Below, in pieces: positions 17,011-25,262 of a stretch of 32,496 nucleotides of DNA (positions are counted from its first letter, which is position 1; every line of letters begins with the position of its first letter). Both the position numbers and the translations under genes were made by a program. This stretch comes from Candidatus Competibacter sp. (GTDB taxonomy: Bacteria; Pseudomonadota; Gammaproteobacteria; Competibacterales; Competibacteraceae): the NCBI GenBank assembly GCA_029624815.1, contig JARSSH010000012.1:1-32496 (forward strand), read 5' to 3'. The notes beneath the pieces are model-generated. The model was given only the letters and a program-made list of their open reading frames with translations. It ran no database searches and was not told where the DNA came from.

Positions 17011-17190
17011 CAACCGCATACCCCCACAGGTCTGACACCTCTCCACGGACTTCACATCCCGCCAGCCCGGCGGTAGGTCTTAATAGGAGACAGGCGTGAT
17101 GCTACCGAAAAGAGCGGCGCATCAACAGTCCCCGCGAGGGGGACCGCCGCGCCGTCCGCACGCCCTCTCCGGCCTAAAGGCCGGAGTCTC
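16871..17190 (-). mobile_element. IS200/IS605-like (TnpB-type) relic or non-autonomous element
   Basis: About 320 bp fill the space between pepP and ubiH, bounded by subterminal palindromes. One is at 16881-16900 (CCCCGCCCT / AGGACGGGG). The other is a perfect 9-bp palindrome at 17167-17186 (CTCCGGCCT / AGGCCGGAG). The phrase reading GGGGAGGATGTCAA on the minus strand is the familiar right end of many IS605/IS1341-type TnpB elements. No transposase or tnpB frame of useful length is present. There is no terminal inverted repeat or target duplication, as expected for this single-strand transposing group. Further hairpins lie at 16977-16990 and 17128-17144. The exact left boundary is not certain. 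Confidence 0.62.
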
Positions 17191-17205
17191 TCGCGGAAAA
17201 GCCCG

Positions 17206-18462
17206 ATGAACGACGTGGACTACGATCTGCTGATCGTTGGCGGCGGCATGGTCGGCGCCAGCCTGGCCTGCGCGCTGGACGGTCAGGATTTGCGCGTCGG
17301 CCTGGTCGAGGCCGCGCCGCTGACCGTCAGCGAACACCCCGGCTACGACGACCGCACCCTGGCCCTGGCACAGGGAACCCGACGCATCTTCCAAACCCTG
17401 GGCCTGTGGGACACGCTGGCCGCCAGCGCTACCCCGATCCGCCAAATCCACATTTCCGAACGCGGTAGCCCCGGCTTCGCCCATCTCGACTGCCGCGACG
17501 AGGGCGTGGAGGCGCTGGGCTACGTCGCCGAGGCGCGATTGATCGGCGCGGCGCTGCTGGCGAAATTGCCGACCTTGCGCAACGTGGAACTGCTCTGCCC
17601 GGCCCGTCTGGAAACCGTGCGCATCGAACCGGACGCCGCCTGTATCGACGTCCGTCTTGGCGACGAACGGACGGTGGAACTGCGAACCCGCTTGCTGGTG
17701 GCCGCCGACGGCGCCCGCTCGCCGGTGCGCGAACAGCTCGGCATCGCCGCCCTGCGCTGGGAGTATGGCCAGCAGGCGGTGATCGCCAACGTCACTCCCA
17801 CCCTACCCCATCGCCACGTCGCCTACGAGCGCTTCACCTCGGACGGACCGGTGGCGCTGCTGCCCATGAGCGACAACCGCTGCGCGGTGGTCTGCACGGT
17901 CAGCGACGCCGAGGCGTCGGCGGTCCTGGATCTCGACGACGCCGGTTTCATCGCGCTGCTGCACCACCGCTTCGGCGACCGCCTGGGGCCGTTTCTTCGC
18001 GTCGGCCGCCGGCAGGCGCATCCGCTGTTCCTACTGAAAGCGCGCGAACACGCCCGCCAGCGCGTGGCGATCATCGGCAACGCCGCCCACACCCTGCATC
18101 CCTTGGCCGGCCAGGGTTTCAACCTCGGTATCCGCGATGTGGCGGCGCTGGCGGAAGTGGTCGCGGACGCCGGTCGGCGCGGCGAGGATATCGGCGATCT
18201 TGCGGTGCTCGACCGCTACGCCGACTGGCGGCGCTGGGACCAGCGGCGGACGATCGCCTTCACTGACGCGCTGAACCGGCTGTTCGCCAATCCATTGCCG
18301 CCGGTGCGCGCCGCCCGCAATCTGGGACTGCTGGCGTTCGACTTGTTGCCCCCGATCAAACACTGGTGCGCCCGACAAAGCATGGGGCTGGACGGACGGG
18401 CGTCGAAACTGGCGCGAGGGCTGGCGCTGACGGCATCACCCTCAGGGACAGCGAGCCGATGA
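17206..18462 (+). CDS. ubiH: 2-octaprenyl-6-methoxyphenol hydroxylase (UbiH family)
   Basis: FAD-dependent aromatic hydroxylase of ubiquinone synthesis, probably part of the membrane-associated Ubi complex. 418 residues. The FAD Rossmann motif is IVGGGMVGASLA at the N terminus; the second FAD/NADPH motif is AADGARSPVRE. The third, IIGNAAHTLHPLAGQGFNLG, has GN where most relatives have GD; the GNAA-TLHP form is normal for UbiH and separates it from UbiI. DDRTLALA is a further UbiH feature. The Shine-Dalgarno match is poor, and the 5' region is made of the IS-like relic. The stop and the ubiI start overlap as ATGA. Confidence 0.93.
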   Translation: MNDVDYDLLIVGGGMVGASLACALDGQDLRVGLVEAAPLTVSEHPGYDDRTLALAQGTRRIFQTLGLWDTLAASATPIRQIHISERGSPGFAHLDCRDEGVEALGYVAEARLIGAALLAKLPTLRNVELLCPARLETVRIEPDAACIDVRLGDERTVELRTRLLVAADGARSPVREQLGIAALRWEYGQQAVIANVTPTLPHRHVAYERFTSDGPVALLPMSDNRCAVVCTVSDAEASAVLDLDDAGFIALLHHRFGDRLGPFLRVGRRQAHPLFLLKAREHARQRVAIIGNAAHTLHPLAGQGFNLGIRDVAALAEVVADAGRRGEDIGDLAVLDRYADWRRWDQRRTIAFTDALNRLFANPLPPVRAARNLGLLAFDLLPPIKHWCARQSMGLDGRASKLARGLALTASPSGTASR

Positions 18463-19679
18463 CGAATACCGATTACGACCTCATCGTCGCCGGCGGCGGC
18501 ATGGTTGGTTCGACCCTGGCCTGCGCGCTGGGCGACGCCGATCTCAAAATCGCCCTGCTGGAAAGCGCGCCGCTGGAACGCATCCGCCCGAGCGAGGAAT
18601 CCGACCTGCGGGTCTCCGCCATCCATCGCGCCTCGCAGCGCATTTTCGCGGCGATGGATGTTTGGAACGACATGACCGCCTGGCGCGTCAGCCCGTTCCG
18701 CGACATGCGGGTATGGGACGCCGGCGGCTTCGGCCAGATTCATTTCGACAGCGCCACGCTCGGCGAGCCGTTGCTGGGCTGGATCATCGAAAACCGGGTG
18801 ATTCAGTACGCCCTGCTGGAGCGGGCGCGGCAACTGCCGGCGGTGGATCTATTGTGTCCGGCGGCGCTGGAAACCGCCTGGCCCGAGGACGCGGGCGGCT
18901 GGCGAGCGCGCCTGACCGACGGGCGCGAATTCACGACCCGACTGCTGGTCGGCGCGGACGGCGCGCAATCCAGGGTTCGGGAACTGGCGGGCATCGACGC
19001 CTTCGGCTGGAGCTATGACCAGAAAGCGCTGGTCGCCACCGTGCGCACCGCCGAACCGCACCAGGAAACCGCCTGGCAGCGCTTCCTGCCGACCGGACCG
19101 CTGGCGTTCCTGCCACTGCACGACGGACGCTGTTCCATCGTGTGGTCCACCACGCCGGAACAGGCCGATCGGTTGCTGGCGCTGGACGAGCACGACTTCG
19201 CCCAGATGCTGGCGGAAGCGTTCGGCCGGCGACTGGGCGAGATCGTGCAGGTCGGGCCGCGCGGCGCTTTTCCCCTGCGCTTGCAGCACGCCCGCGCCTA
19301 CGTCAAACCCGGTCTGGCCCTGATCGGCGACGCCGCCCATGTGGTCCACCCGCTGGCTGGGCAAGGCGTCAATCTGGGACTGCTGGACGCGGCGACGCTG
19401 GCCGAGGTGCTGCAAGACGGCCTCGCCGCCGGTCACGAGGTGGGCGCACTCCGGGTACTGCGGCGCTACGAACGCTGGCGCAAGAGCGACAACCTGCCGA
19501 TGCTGGCGATCATGGACGGCTTCAAACGCTTGTTCGGCAATGCGCTGCCGCCGCTGCGGCTACTGCGCAATCTCGGCCTCAACCTGACCGACGCCGCCGG
19601 GCCGCTGAAAAACGCCATCGCCCGGCGAGCGATGGGGCTGGAGGGCGATCTGCCGAAACTGGCGCGGGCGGTGGGCTGA
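18459..19679 (+). CDS. ubiI: Ubiquinone C5-hydroxylase (UbiI/VisC family)
   Basis: FAD monooxygenase that hydroxylates ring carbon 5 in ubiquinone synthesis. 406 residues. Motifs are LIVAGGGMVGSTLA (FAD), DLRVSAIHRAS, WIIENRVIQYAL (a UbiI/VisC hallmark), VGADGAQSRVRE, and LIGDAAHVVHPLAGQGVNLGLLD with the usual GD. The start overlaps the ubiH stop (ATGA), giving translational coupling, and matches the family N terminus. It is a paralogue of the preceding gene with the same domain order. A Rieske protein follows after six bases. Confidence 0.93.
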   Translation: MTNTDYDLIVAGGGMVGSTLACALGDADLKIALLESAPLERIRPSEESDLRVSAIHRASQRIFAAMDVWNDMTAWRVSPFRDMRVWDAGGFGQIHFDSATLGEPLLGWIIENRVIQYALLERARQLPAVDLLCPAALETAWPEDAGGWRARLTDGREFTTRLLVGADGAQSRVRELAGIDAFGWSYDQKALVATVRTAEPHQETAWQRFLPTGPLAFLPLHDGRCSIVWSTTPEQADRLLALDEHDFAQMLAEAFGRRLGEIVQVGPRGAFPLRLQHARAYVKPGLALIGDAAHVVHPLAGQGVNLGLLDAATLAEVLQDGLAAGHEVGALRVLRRYERWRKSDNLPMLAIMDGFKRLFGNALPPLRLLRNLGLNLTDAAGPLKNAIARRAMGLEGDLPKLARAVG

Positions 19680-19685
19680 ATTCCG

Positions 19686-20042
19686 ATGCCTGAATACCCC
19701 CTCTGTCGTCTGGACGATCTGGCCGAAGATCAAAGCAAGGGCATCGTCATCAGCCCGGCTTCCCGCTATGCCGACATCGTATTGGTGCGCACGCGGAAAG
19801 GCATTTACGCCTATCGCAACCGCTGCCCGCATACCGGTGCGCCGATGGAATGGGAGCCCGACCAGTTTCTGGATTACGCCGGCACGGTCATTCAATGCGG
19901 CATCCACGGCGCCCTGTTTCGCATCGAAGACGGGTATTGCGTTTCCGGCCCCTGTGTCCGGCAATCGCTACAACGGGTTGAACTGATCGAGCGGAACGGC
20001 TGGCTGATCGCGCTTGATCCCCTGGAGCGCGCCGATGGCTGA
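19686..20042 (+). CDS. Rieske [2Fe-2S] domain protein
   Basis: A 118-residue single Rieske domain. The cluster ligands are C47 and H49 (CPHTG) and C71 and H74 (CGIHGALF). No signal peptide or membrane anchor is visible, so it is a soluble cytosolic ferredoxin-like carrier rather than a bc1 subunit. Six bases separate it from ubiI, and its stop overlaps the ABC ATPase start by eight bases, so it is co-transcribed with both. An electron-transfer role for the upstream hydroxylases is conceivable but not shown: UbiH and UbiI use FAD with NAD(P)H. Confidence 0.93.
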   Translation: MPEYPLCRLDDLAEDQSKGIVISPASRYADIVLVRTRKGIYAYRNRCPHTGAPMEWEPDQFLDYAGTVIQCGIHGALFRIEDGYCVSGPCVRQSLQRVELIERNGWLIALDPLERADG

Positions 20043-20787
20043 ACCACCCGTCATCCAGGTCGAGGATCTGCGCAAACAGTACGGTCCGGTGCGGGCCGTG
20101 GACGGCATCGGTTTCGACATCGCCCGTGGCGCCACCTGCGCCCTGCTCGGCGGCAACGGCGCCGGCAAGACCACCACCATCGCCATGCTGCTGGGGCTGC
20201 TGCTGCCGACCAGCGGCCGGATTCATATCCTCGGCGAAGAGGTGCCGCGCCACCATCACCGCGTGCTGCCGCGCATGAACTTCTCCTCGCCCTATGTGGA
20301 TCTGCCGCAACGCTTGACCGTGGCGGAAAATCTGACCGTTTACGCCCGCCTGTACGGCGTGCTCCGGGTGCGCGAGCGGCTGGCGGCGCTGAGGCGGGAT
20401 TTGGATATCGACGCCTTTTTCCAGCGGCCCTACGGTAGCCTGTCCGCCGGCCAGAAAACCCGGGTGGCGCTGGCCAAGGCGCTATTGAACGAACCGGAAA
20501 TTCTGTTGCTCGACGAACCGACCGCCTCGCTCGACCCCGACACCGCCGACCGGATACGCGGCATCCTGACCGACTACCAGCGCCACAGCGGCGCCACACT
20601 ACTGCTGGCTTCCCACAACATGAGCGAGGTGGAACGGCTCTGCGATCAGGTCATCATGCTGCGGACCGGGCGCGTCGTCGCCAGCGGCGCGCCGCGCGAG
20701 CTGATCCACCGCTACGGCCGCAAGGACATGGAGGAAGTATTTCTCGATATCGCTCGCGGCATTCAAAGCGGCGAGGTGGTCGAATGA
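20035..20787 (+). CDS. ABC transporter ATP-binding protein (ABC-2 exporter type)
   Basis: A 250-residue ATPase of the CcmA/DrrA-like exporter group. Walker A is GGNGAGKT at 39-46, the signature LSAGQ at 136-140, Walker B ILLLDE with D160 and E161, the D-loop SLD, and the switch histidine H194 (LASHNMSE). The stretch at the Q-loop reads RMNFSSPYVDLPQRLTV, with no glutamine where one is usual; this may be normal for its subgroup. The start overlaps the Rieske stop by eight bases and the stop overlaps the permease start as ATGA. The substrate is unknown. Confidence 0.92.
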   Translation: MAEPPVIQVEDLRKQYGPVRAVDGIGFDIARGATCALLGGNGAGKTTTIAMLLGLLLPTSGRIHILGEEVPRHHHRVLPRMNFSSPYVDLPQRLTVAENLTVYARLYGVLRVRERLAALRRDLDIDAFFQRPYGSLSAGQKTRVALAKALLNEPEILLLDEPTASLDPDTADRIRGILTDYQRHSGATLLLASHNMSEVERLCDQVIMLRTGRVVASGAPRELIHRYGRKDMEEVFLDIARGIQSGEVVE

Positions 20788-21584
20788 GTGGCGTTTCGCC
20801 ACGACGGATCGGCGCGCTGGCGCTGCGCTATCTCTACCTGCTGCGCCGCTCCTGGATCCGCATCGTCGAACTGGCCTACTGGCCCACCGTGCAGATGATC
20901 CTGTGGGGCTTCATCACCCGCTATCTGGCCGGCCACAGCGACGTACTCGGGCAGGCGGCGGGACTGCTGCTGTCGGGCGTGCTGCTGTGGGATATTCTGT
21001 TTCGCAGCCAATTGGGCGTATCGGTGGTGTTCTTCGAGGAGCTGCACGCCCGCAATCTGGCGCAACTGTTCGTCAGTCCGCTGCGGCCGATCGAGCTGAT
21101 TCTGGCGCTGATGGCGATCAGCCTGATTCGCACCCTGGTCGGGGTCGGGGTCGCGGTGACGCTGGCGCTGCCATTCTACGACTACAACCTGTTCGCGCTG
21201 GGGCCGCCGCTGGCTGGCTTTTTTCTCAATCTGCTGCTGATGGGCTGGGCCATCGGCCTGCTGGTCGCCGCCCTGGTGCTGCGCCACGGCATGGGCGCGG
21301 AAAGCATCGCCTGGGCGGCGATCTTCGCCCTGGCGCCGCTGTGCGGGATCTATTATCCCATCGCCACCCTGCCCGACTGGCTGCAACCACTGGCCTGGGT
21401 CTTACCCGCCAGTCATGTATTCGAGGGAATGCGGGCGGTGCTGCTGGAGCATGCGTTCCGGCTGGACTATTTCCTGTACGCCCTGCTGTTGAACGCCGGC
21501 TATCTCGGTTTGGCGATCGGCATGTTCCTGGCCGCCGTCCGCCAAGCGCGGGAGCACGGCTCGCTGCTACAGTCGGGCGAATAA
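20784..21584 (+). CDS. ABC-2 type transporter permease
   Basis: A 266-residue inner-membrane protein with about six hydrophobic segments. An amphipathic N terminus leads to a first segment around residues 30-50. Others include LLLSGVLLWDILF, LVGVGVAVTLALP, AGFFLNLLLMGWAIGLLVAALVL, WAAIFALAPLCGIYYP and LNAGYLGLAIGMFLAAV. The fifth region ends PLAWVLPASHVFEGMR, typical of ABC-2 permeases. It is coupled to the ATPase by an ATGA overlap, and together they form a minimal exporter (a homodimer of each subunit is likely). Nothing in the sequence names the substrate. Confidence 0.92.
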   Translation: MSGVSPRRIGALALRYLYLLRRSWIRIVELAYWPTVQMILWGFITRYLAGHSDVLGQAAGLLLSGVLLWDILFRSQLGVSVVFFEELHARNLAQLFVSPLRPIELILALMAISLIRTLVGVGVAVTLALPFYDYNLFALGPPLAGFFLNLLLMGWAIGLLVAALVLRHGMGAESIAWAAIFALAPLCGIYYPIATLPDWLQPLAWVLPASHVFEGMRAVLLEHAFRLDYFLYALLLNAGYLGLAIGMFLAAVRQAREHGSLLQSGE

Positions 21585-21935
21585 GCCGCCACGCCCTCCT
21601 CAACAACACCCCGGCTCAATGGGACAAGTGTTCTGCTTACCGACAGACCCAGGCCCACACCTCTTTCATCGCTCCAGATCTCCCCCGCCCCATCCTGCAC
21701 GGTTATGCGGTTATTTGTTGCTTTCCCGCCTTGAATTACAGTTTCTGTTACCTACACTCAATATTCATCCATAGCGCTAAACAACCTTCAGCCACGCCAT
21801 TATGGGAAACCAATAATTATGTGCCCCCCTTTATTTACAATCTTGATCAAAAAAATGACACTTCAGACTCCAGTCAAGTCGCCCTAGATTAGATAACAAA
21901 CGACAGAAGGTGAACCGGAGAGGGGGAAGGGTCTT
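21585..21935 (+). other. Intergenic region upstream of the chemosensory cluster
   Basis: 350 bp without a convincing gene. Base composition shifts from GC-rich at the left to clearly AT-rich over 21700-21900, as in a regulatory region. A weak promoter-like pair, TTCAGA and TAGATT 17 bp apart just upstream of 21900, could serve the cluster, but the match is poor. No terminator hairpin is obvious after the permease. Confidence 0.4.
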
Positions 21936-22724
21936 ATGAGCGATAAGCAATCCTTTAAGGTCGCTTTAATCGGCATTCCCGAAAGCGAGCGAAATGTCTT
22001 GAGAAATATCTTCAAGCTATCCCTTTACCGTCCCCGCGCCTATTCCTTTGCCGCCGCCGGCGAGCCGATCCAAATTCTAATGGTCGACGCGGAAAACCCC
22101 GAAGCCATGGCGGAGTGGCGATCCTTTAAGCTTCCCTCGGCTGACGGAGCCTCGCCGACCCCGTTTCTGACCGTCATGATCACCAAGGATCCACCGCCCC
22201 GTGACCAGCCTTACTCGATCCGGCGGCCTTTCGTCGCCACCCGCGTGCTGACCGCGCTGGATCAAGTCGCCAGCCAACTTGCCGCGGCTTCCACCGATCA
22301 GCAGCGCATCATCGGCGGGGAAAGCCCGGCGGCTGGCGGACCCGTCGAAACCCCGCTGTTCACGGCGCTGGTGGTGGACGACAGCATTACGGTCAGAAAG
22401 CAGGTTGAACTGGAGCTAAAGCTCCTCGGCATCCGGACCGATACCGCCGAGTCTGGCGAAGAAGCGTTTGAGTTACTGGCCCAAAAAGAGTACGACATCA
22501 TCTTTCTCGACGTGGTGCTGCCCGGAGTTGATGGCTACCAGATCTGCAAAACGATCAAGAAGGATAAAGCCAGGAAAAAAACGCCCGTCATCATGCTCAC
22601 CAGCAAATCGTCCCCTTTCGATCGAGTGAGGGGCGCATTGGCCGGTTGCGACACCTATCTGACCAAGCCCGCCAAACAGAATTCCTTTCAAAAGGCGGTC
22701 AAGAAATATCTGAAGGCACCCTAA
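21936..22724 (+). CDS. pilG: PilG-like response regulator with degenerate N-terminal receiver
   Basis: A 262-residue two-part protein. The C-terminal receiver (about 143-262) is complete: acidic pair D148/D149, phosphoacceptor D192 (FLDVVLPGVDG), T222 and K244 (LTKPA). The N-terminal ~115 residues have a receiver-like strand/helix pattern (FKVALIGI, ILMVDAENPEA, LTVMITKD, RRPF). They keep D51 and T83 but lack the acidic pair and carry Arg-Arg-Pro in place of Lys-Pro, so this half is probably a pseudo-receiver. P. aeruginosa PilG is a single receiver of about 135 residues, so this is an extended form. There is no DNA-binding output; it would signal to pilus motors by protein contact. GGGGGAAGGG precedes the ATG. 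Confidence 0.82.
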   Translation: MSDKQSFKVALIGIPESERNVLRNIFKLSLYRPRAYSFAAAGEPIQILMVDAENPEAMAEWRSFKLPSADGASPTPFLTVMITKDPPPRDQPYSIRRPFVATRVLTALDQVASQLAAASTDQQRIIGGESPAAGGPVETPLFTALVVDDSITVRKQVELELKLLGIRTDTAESGEEAFELLAQKEYDIIFLDVVLPGVDGYQICKTIKKDKARKKTPVIMLTSKSSPFDRVRGALAGCDTYLTKPAKQNSFQKAVKKYLKAP

Positions 22725-22827
22725 ACGAGCCAAGATCCTGTCTTCGGGAAATCACGGGAATGGCCCACGCCAGACCAACGACGATGCTATGACCGACTTA
22801 ATCCAATGAAAATTTAAGGAGACTTCC

Positions 22828-23193
22828 ATGCCGATACGAAAAGTTCTTGTCGTCGACGATTCCCCAACGGATCTGGCGAACATCAAAAGCATTCTCGGAG
22901 AGGCGGGCTGCGTCATCGTTACCGCCACCAGTGGCAAGGAGGCCATCGAGAAAGCCAAGACCGAAAAGCCGGATCTGATCTTCATGGACATCATCATGCC
23001 CGACATGGACGGCTATGCCGCTTGCCGCTCGCTCGGCACGCAAGCGGAAACCAAGAGCATCCCGGTGATCTTCGTGACCAGCAAAAATCAAAAGGCCGAC
23101 CGGTTATGGGCGCAGATGCAGGGTGGCAAGGGATTTATCACCAAACCCTATGCGGCGGACGCCATCACCGATCAACTGAAAGCGTTTCTGTAA
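22828..23193 (+). CDS. pilH: PilH/CheY-like single-domain response regulator
   Basis: A 121-residue stand-alone receiver. D10 and D11 form the acidic pocket, D54 (FMDIIMPDMDGY) is the phosphoacceptor, with T84 (FVTSK) and K106 (ITKPY). This is the PilH position in the pilG-pilH-pilI-pilJ order; PilH acts as a phosphate sink or retraction-side regulator in Pseudomonas. AAGGAG seven bases before the ATG is the strongest ribosome site in the cluster. It is about 100 bp from the preceding gene and 15 bp from the CheW gene. Confidence 0.88.
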   Translation: MPIRKVLVVDDSPTDLANIKSILGEAGCVIVTATSGKEAIEKAKTEKPDLIFMDIIMPDMDGYAACRSLGTQAETKSIPVIFVTSKNQKADRLWAQMQGGKGFITKPYAADAITDQLKAFL

Positions 23194-23208
23194 ATTGCCC
23201 TGGGCCCG

Positions 23209-23766
23209 ATGGAAATCCCGATGAACGACAAAGCTGGCCGAACCGTCCGGCGCTGGCTGGAGCCCACCACGGCGCTCAACCGCTTTAAACCGCCACCTGG
23301 CATCATGCGCGGGCTGGCCGCCACCGAACGCCAGCGTGCGCGCTACGGTTTCTGGATCGGCGACTTCGGCTTGCTGATCAACCAGAACACCACCAGCGAA
23401 GTCCTGGAACGATGGGTGGTTTATCCACTACCCAACGTATCCTCCTGGTTTCTAGGGCTGATCAACCTGCGCGGCAATCTGGTGCCGGTATTCGACGTAA
23501 AACGGTTTTTACAACTGGAAGAAGGTTCGCGGGAAAAGCGCTGGCTGCTGATTCTGGACCAGGGCGCGGGCGCCGTGGGGCTCTTTATCGACGGCCTGCC
23601 CCAACCCGCAAGCACTCGCCATGCCCTCCCCCGGCTCCCTCCATTGCCGGCCGTATTGCGACTCCACATCGCCGGGGGCTACATGCAGGACGATCGAACC
23701 TGGCTGGAGTTCGACCACCGGAGCTTCTTCCAAAGCCTGGGCGAACAAGCCGCCGGAATGTCCTGA
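23209..23766 (+). CDS. pilI: CheW-like adaptor protein (PilI-like)
   Basis: A 185-residue protein with a CheW domain over most of its length: RYGFWIGDFGLLIN, LPNVSSWFLGLINLRGNLVPVFD (the central CheW motif), and LLILDQGAGAVGLFIDGLP. It would couple the PilJ-like receptor to the CheA kinase. The N-terminal ~45 residues contain Arg- and Pro-rich sequence before the domain, as in PilI. Two starts are possible, 23209 or 23221; the second has GGAAA upstream. The next gene, a periplasmic binding protein, begins 84 bp later. Confidence 0.85.
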   Translation: MEIPMNDKAGRTVRRWLEPTTALNRFKPPPGIMRGLAATERQRARYGFWIGDFGLLINQNTTSEVLERWVVYPLPNVSSWFLGLINLRGNLVPVFDVKRFLQLEEGSREKRWLLILDQGAGAVGLFIDGLPQPASTRHALPRLPPLPAVLRLHIAGGYMQDDRTWLEFDHRSFFQSLGEQAAGMS

Positions 23767-23850
23767 TTCCGGCCAGAGCGCGCCTGGAGCGGCACAGTCT
23801 GGAAAATACGTCAATAGAACAATCGAATACATCAAAGGGAGGTACCCCGT

Positions 23851-25122
23851 ATGCATATACAAAACGATTCCGCCACCAGGACTGGGGCGACATGCCGGCG
23901 GCGGCTGAAGGGTGGAATGGCGCTAGGGCTTTTGCTGAGTTTGTGCTCGGCCACGCCCTGGAGCTGGGCCGAAGAAACCGGCGTCACCGATAAAACCATC
24001 CGCATCGGCGCCACTATTCCCCTGGAAGGGGATTTCAAAGTATACGGCCTGTCGATGAAACGCGGGATGGACGCGGCGTTGGGCGATCAAACGGTGCAAA
24101 AACGCCACATCGAGTTCGTCGCGCTCAACGATTTTTATAACCCCACTGAAGCGCTTAAAGCCGCCACGCAACTAATCGAGCAGGGGATCTTCGCGATGGT
24201 CAACAGCTTCGGCTCGCCGACCACCAAGGCGGTGCTGCCACTGCTGGCCGAGAACAAGGTGCCCGCGATCGGCTTCTACACCGGCGCGGCCTTTACCGGG
24301 CCGGGCGATGTCTTGAACTTCCGCGCCAGCTACGCCAGCGAAGTGGAAGCCGTGGTGGATGCGGCGATAGCGGCGGGCATGAAACCGACCGAGGTATGCG
24401 CCTACGCCCAGAACGACGCCTACGGCATGGGCGGCGTCCAGGGATTCCGCGCGGCGCTGGCCAAACAGCCCGGCACCGAATCCATTGTCGCCAAGGTGGA
24501 CCAAATCCTGAAAATGCCGGGGGACAACCCGGAGCGCAACAATATCGGCCCGGTCGGGGTTTACCCGCGCGATACCGTCAACGCGCGGCCCGGCTATCTC
24601 TCGCTGAAAAAATGGGAAACCGACACCGGCAACCGCTGCCGGTTGATCGCCACCACCGCGGTGTACGACCCAGCCGCCACCTTCATGGGATACGCCCGCC
24701 TCAAGGGTGAAACCTGGATCTTCAGCTCGCCATCGCCGGCGGGGGGCGCACGGCTGACAACCTTGCTCAGGGAGTACGGCATTCTGAACCAAGTGATCGC
24801 CACCCAAATCGTGCCGGCGCCCGATTCGTCGTTGCCGGTGGTCGCGGAAGCGCGCAAGGCATTGGGCGAGGATCTGAACTACGAGTCCCTGGAAAGCTAT
24901 ATCGTCGGCAAATTGTTCCTGACGATCCTGCGCGCCATCGACGGGCCGATCACCCGAGAAAGTTTTCTCAAGGCCGCGCGCCGCCAACCCTACGACATCG
25001 GCGGCATCCGGGTGGATTTCACCACCGACAATCAAGGCTCCGATTTCGTCATGATCACCTACCTGCGGGATGGTCAATTCACGGTTATCACGCCGCAAGA
25101 GCTAGTGGCACTGTTCAAGTAG
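23851..25122 (+). CDS. Periplasmic type-I solute-binding protein (branched-chain amino acid ABC type)
   Basis: A 423-residue protein of the Leu/Ile/Val-binding (Peripla_BP_6) fold. An N-terminal basic region and hydrophobic stretch with probable cleavage after WSWA (about residue 40) send it to the periplasm. The mature chain starts TDKTIRIGATIPLEGDF, typical of this family, followed by YNPTEALKAATQLIEQG, an AYAQNDAYGMGGVQGF hinge region and AGGARLTTLLREYG. No permease or ATPase partner is adjacent; it lies between the CheW and PilJ-like genes. It therefore probably hands a ligand signal to the receptor rather than serving transport (inference). GGGAGG precedes the ATG. The ligand is unknown. 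Confidence 0.88.
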   Translation: MHIQNDSATRTGATCRRRLKGGMALGLLLSLCSATPWSWAEETGVTDKTIRIGATIPLEGDFKVYGLSMKRGMDAALGDQTVQKRHIEFVALNDFYNPTEALKAATQLIEQGIFAMVNSFGSPTTKAVLPLLAENKVPAIGFYTGAAFTGPGDVLNFRASYASEVEAVVDAAIAAGMKPTEVCAYAQNDAYGMGGVQGFRAALAKQPGTESIVAKVDQILKMPGDNPERNNIGPVGVYPRDTVNARPGYLSLKKWETDTGNRCRLIATTAVYDPAATFMGYARLKGETWIFSSPSPAGGARLTTLLREYGILNQVIATQIVPAPDSSLPVVAEARKALGEDLNYESLESYIVGKLFLTILRAIDGPITRESFLKAARRQPYDIGGIRVDFTTDNQGSDFVMITYLRDGQFTVITPQELVALFK

Positions 25123-25130
25123 TGGCTTTT

Positions 25131-25155
25131 GTCGCGCCGGGAGGCACGGCGCGAC
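25131..25155 (+). promoter_or_regulatory. Intercistronic stem-loop after the binding-protein gene
   Basis: GTCGCGCCG (25131-25139) and CGGCGCGAC (25147-25155) form a perfect 9-bp GC-rich stem with a 7-base loop, starting eight bases after the stop codon. No T-run follows, so it is not a standard terminator. Similar hairpins after binding-protein genes protect the upstream mRNA and set unequal expression. Confidence 0.55.
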
Positions 25156-25262
25156 GGTCCCAACATGAAAATTAACGAAGCCGCCAGCCACGAACCGGGG
25201 ACACCTCACGCAACCGGTCGGATCTGACGGGGTTTGATCACCGAACTGAGGAAAAAACTGTC

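Noticed and set aside
16601-17038. Minus-strand frame running from the relic into pepP, considered as a TnpB C terminus
   Set aside because: I could not identify the RuvC or zinc-finger pattern of TnpB in it, so the relic is called from its ends only.
21866-21895. Possible flagellar-sigma or sigma-70 promoter before pilG
   Set aside because: Spacing is wrong for the flagellar sigma consensus and the sigma-70 hexamers match poorly, so it is mentioned only in the intergenic entry.
25165-25227. 20-codon frame starting at the ATG at 25165
   Set aside because: No ribosome site, no recognisable peptide; probably chance in the pilJ leader.
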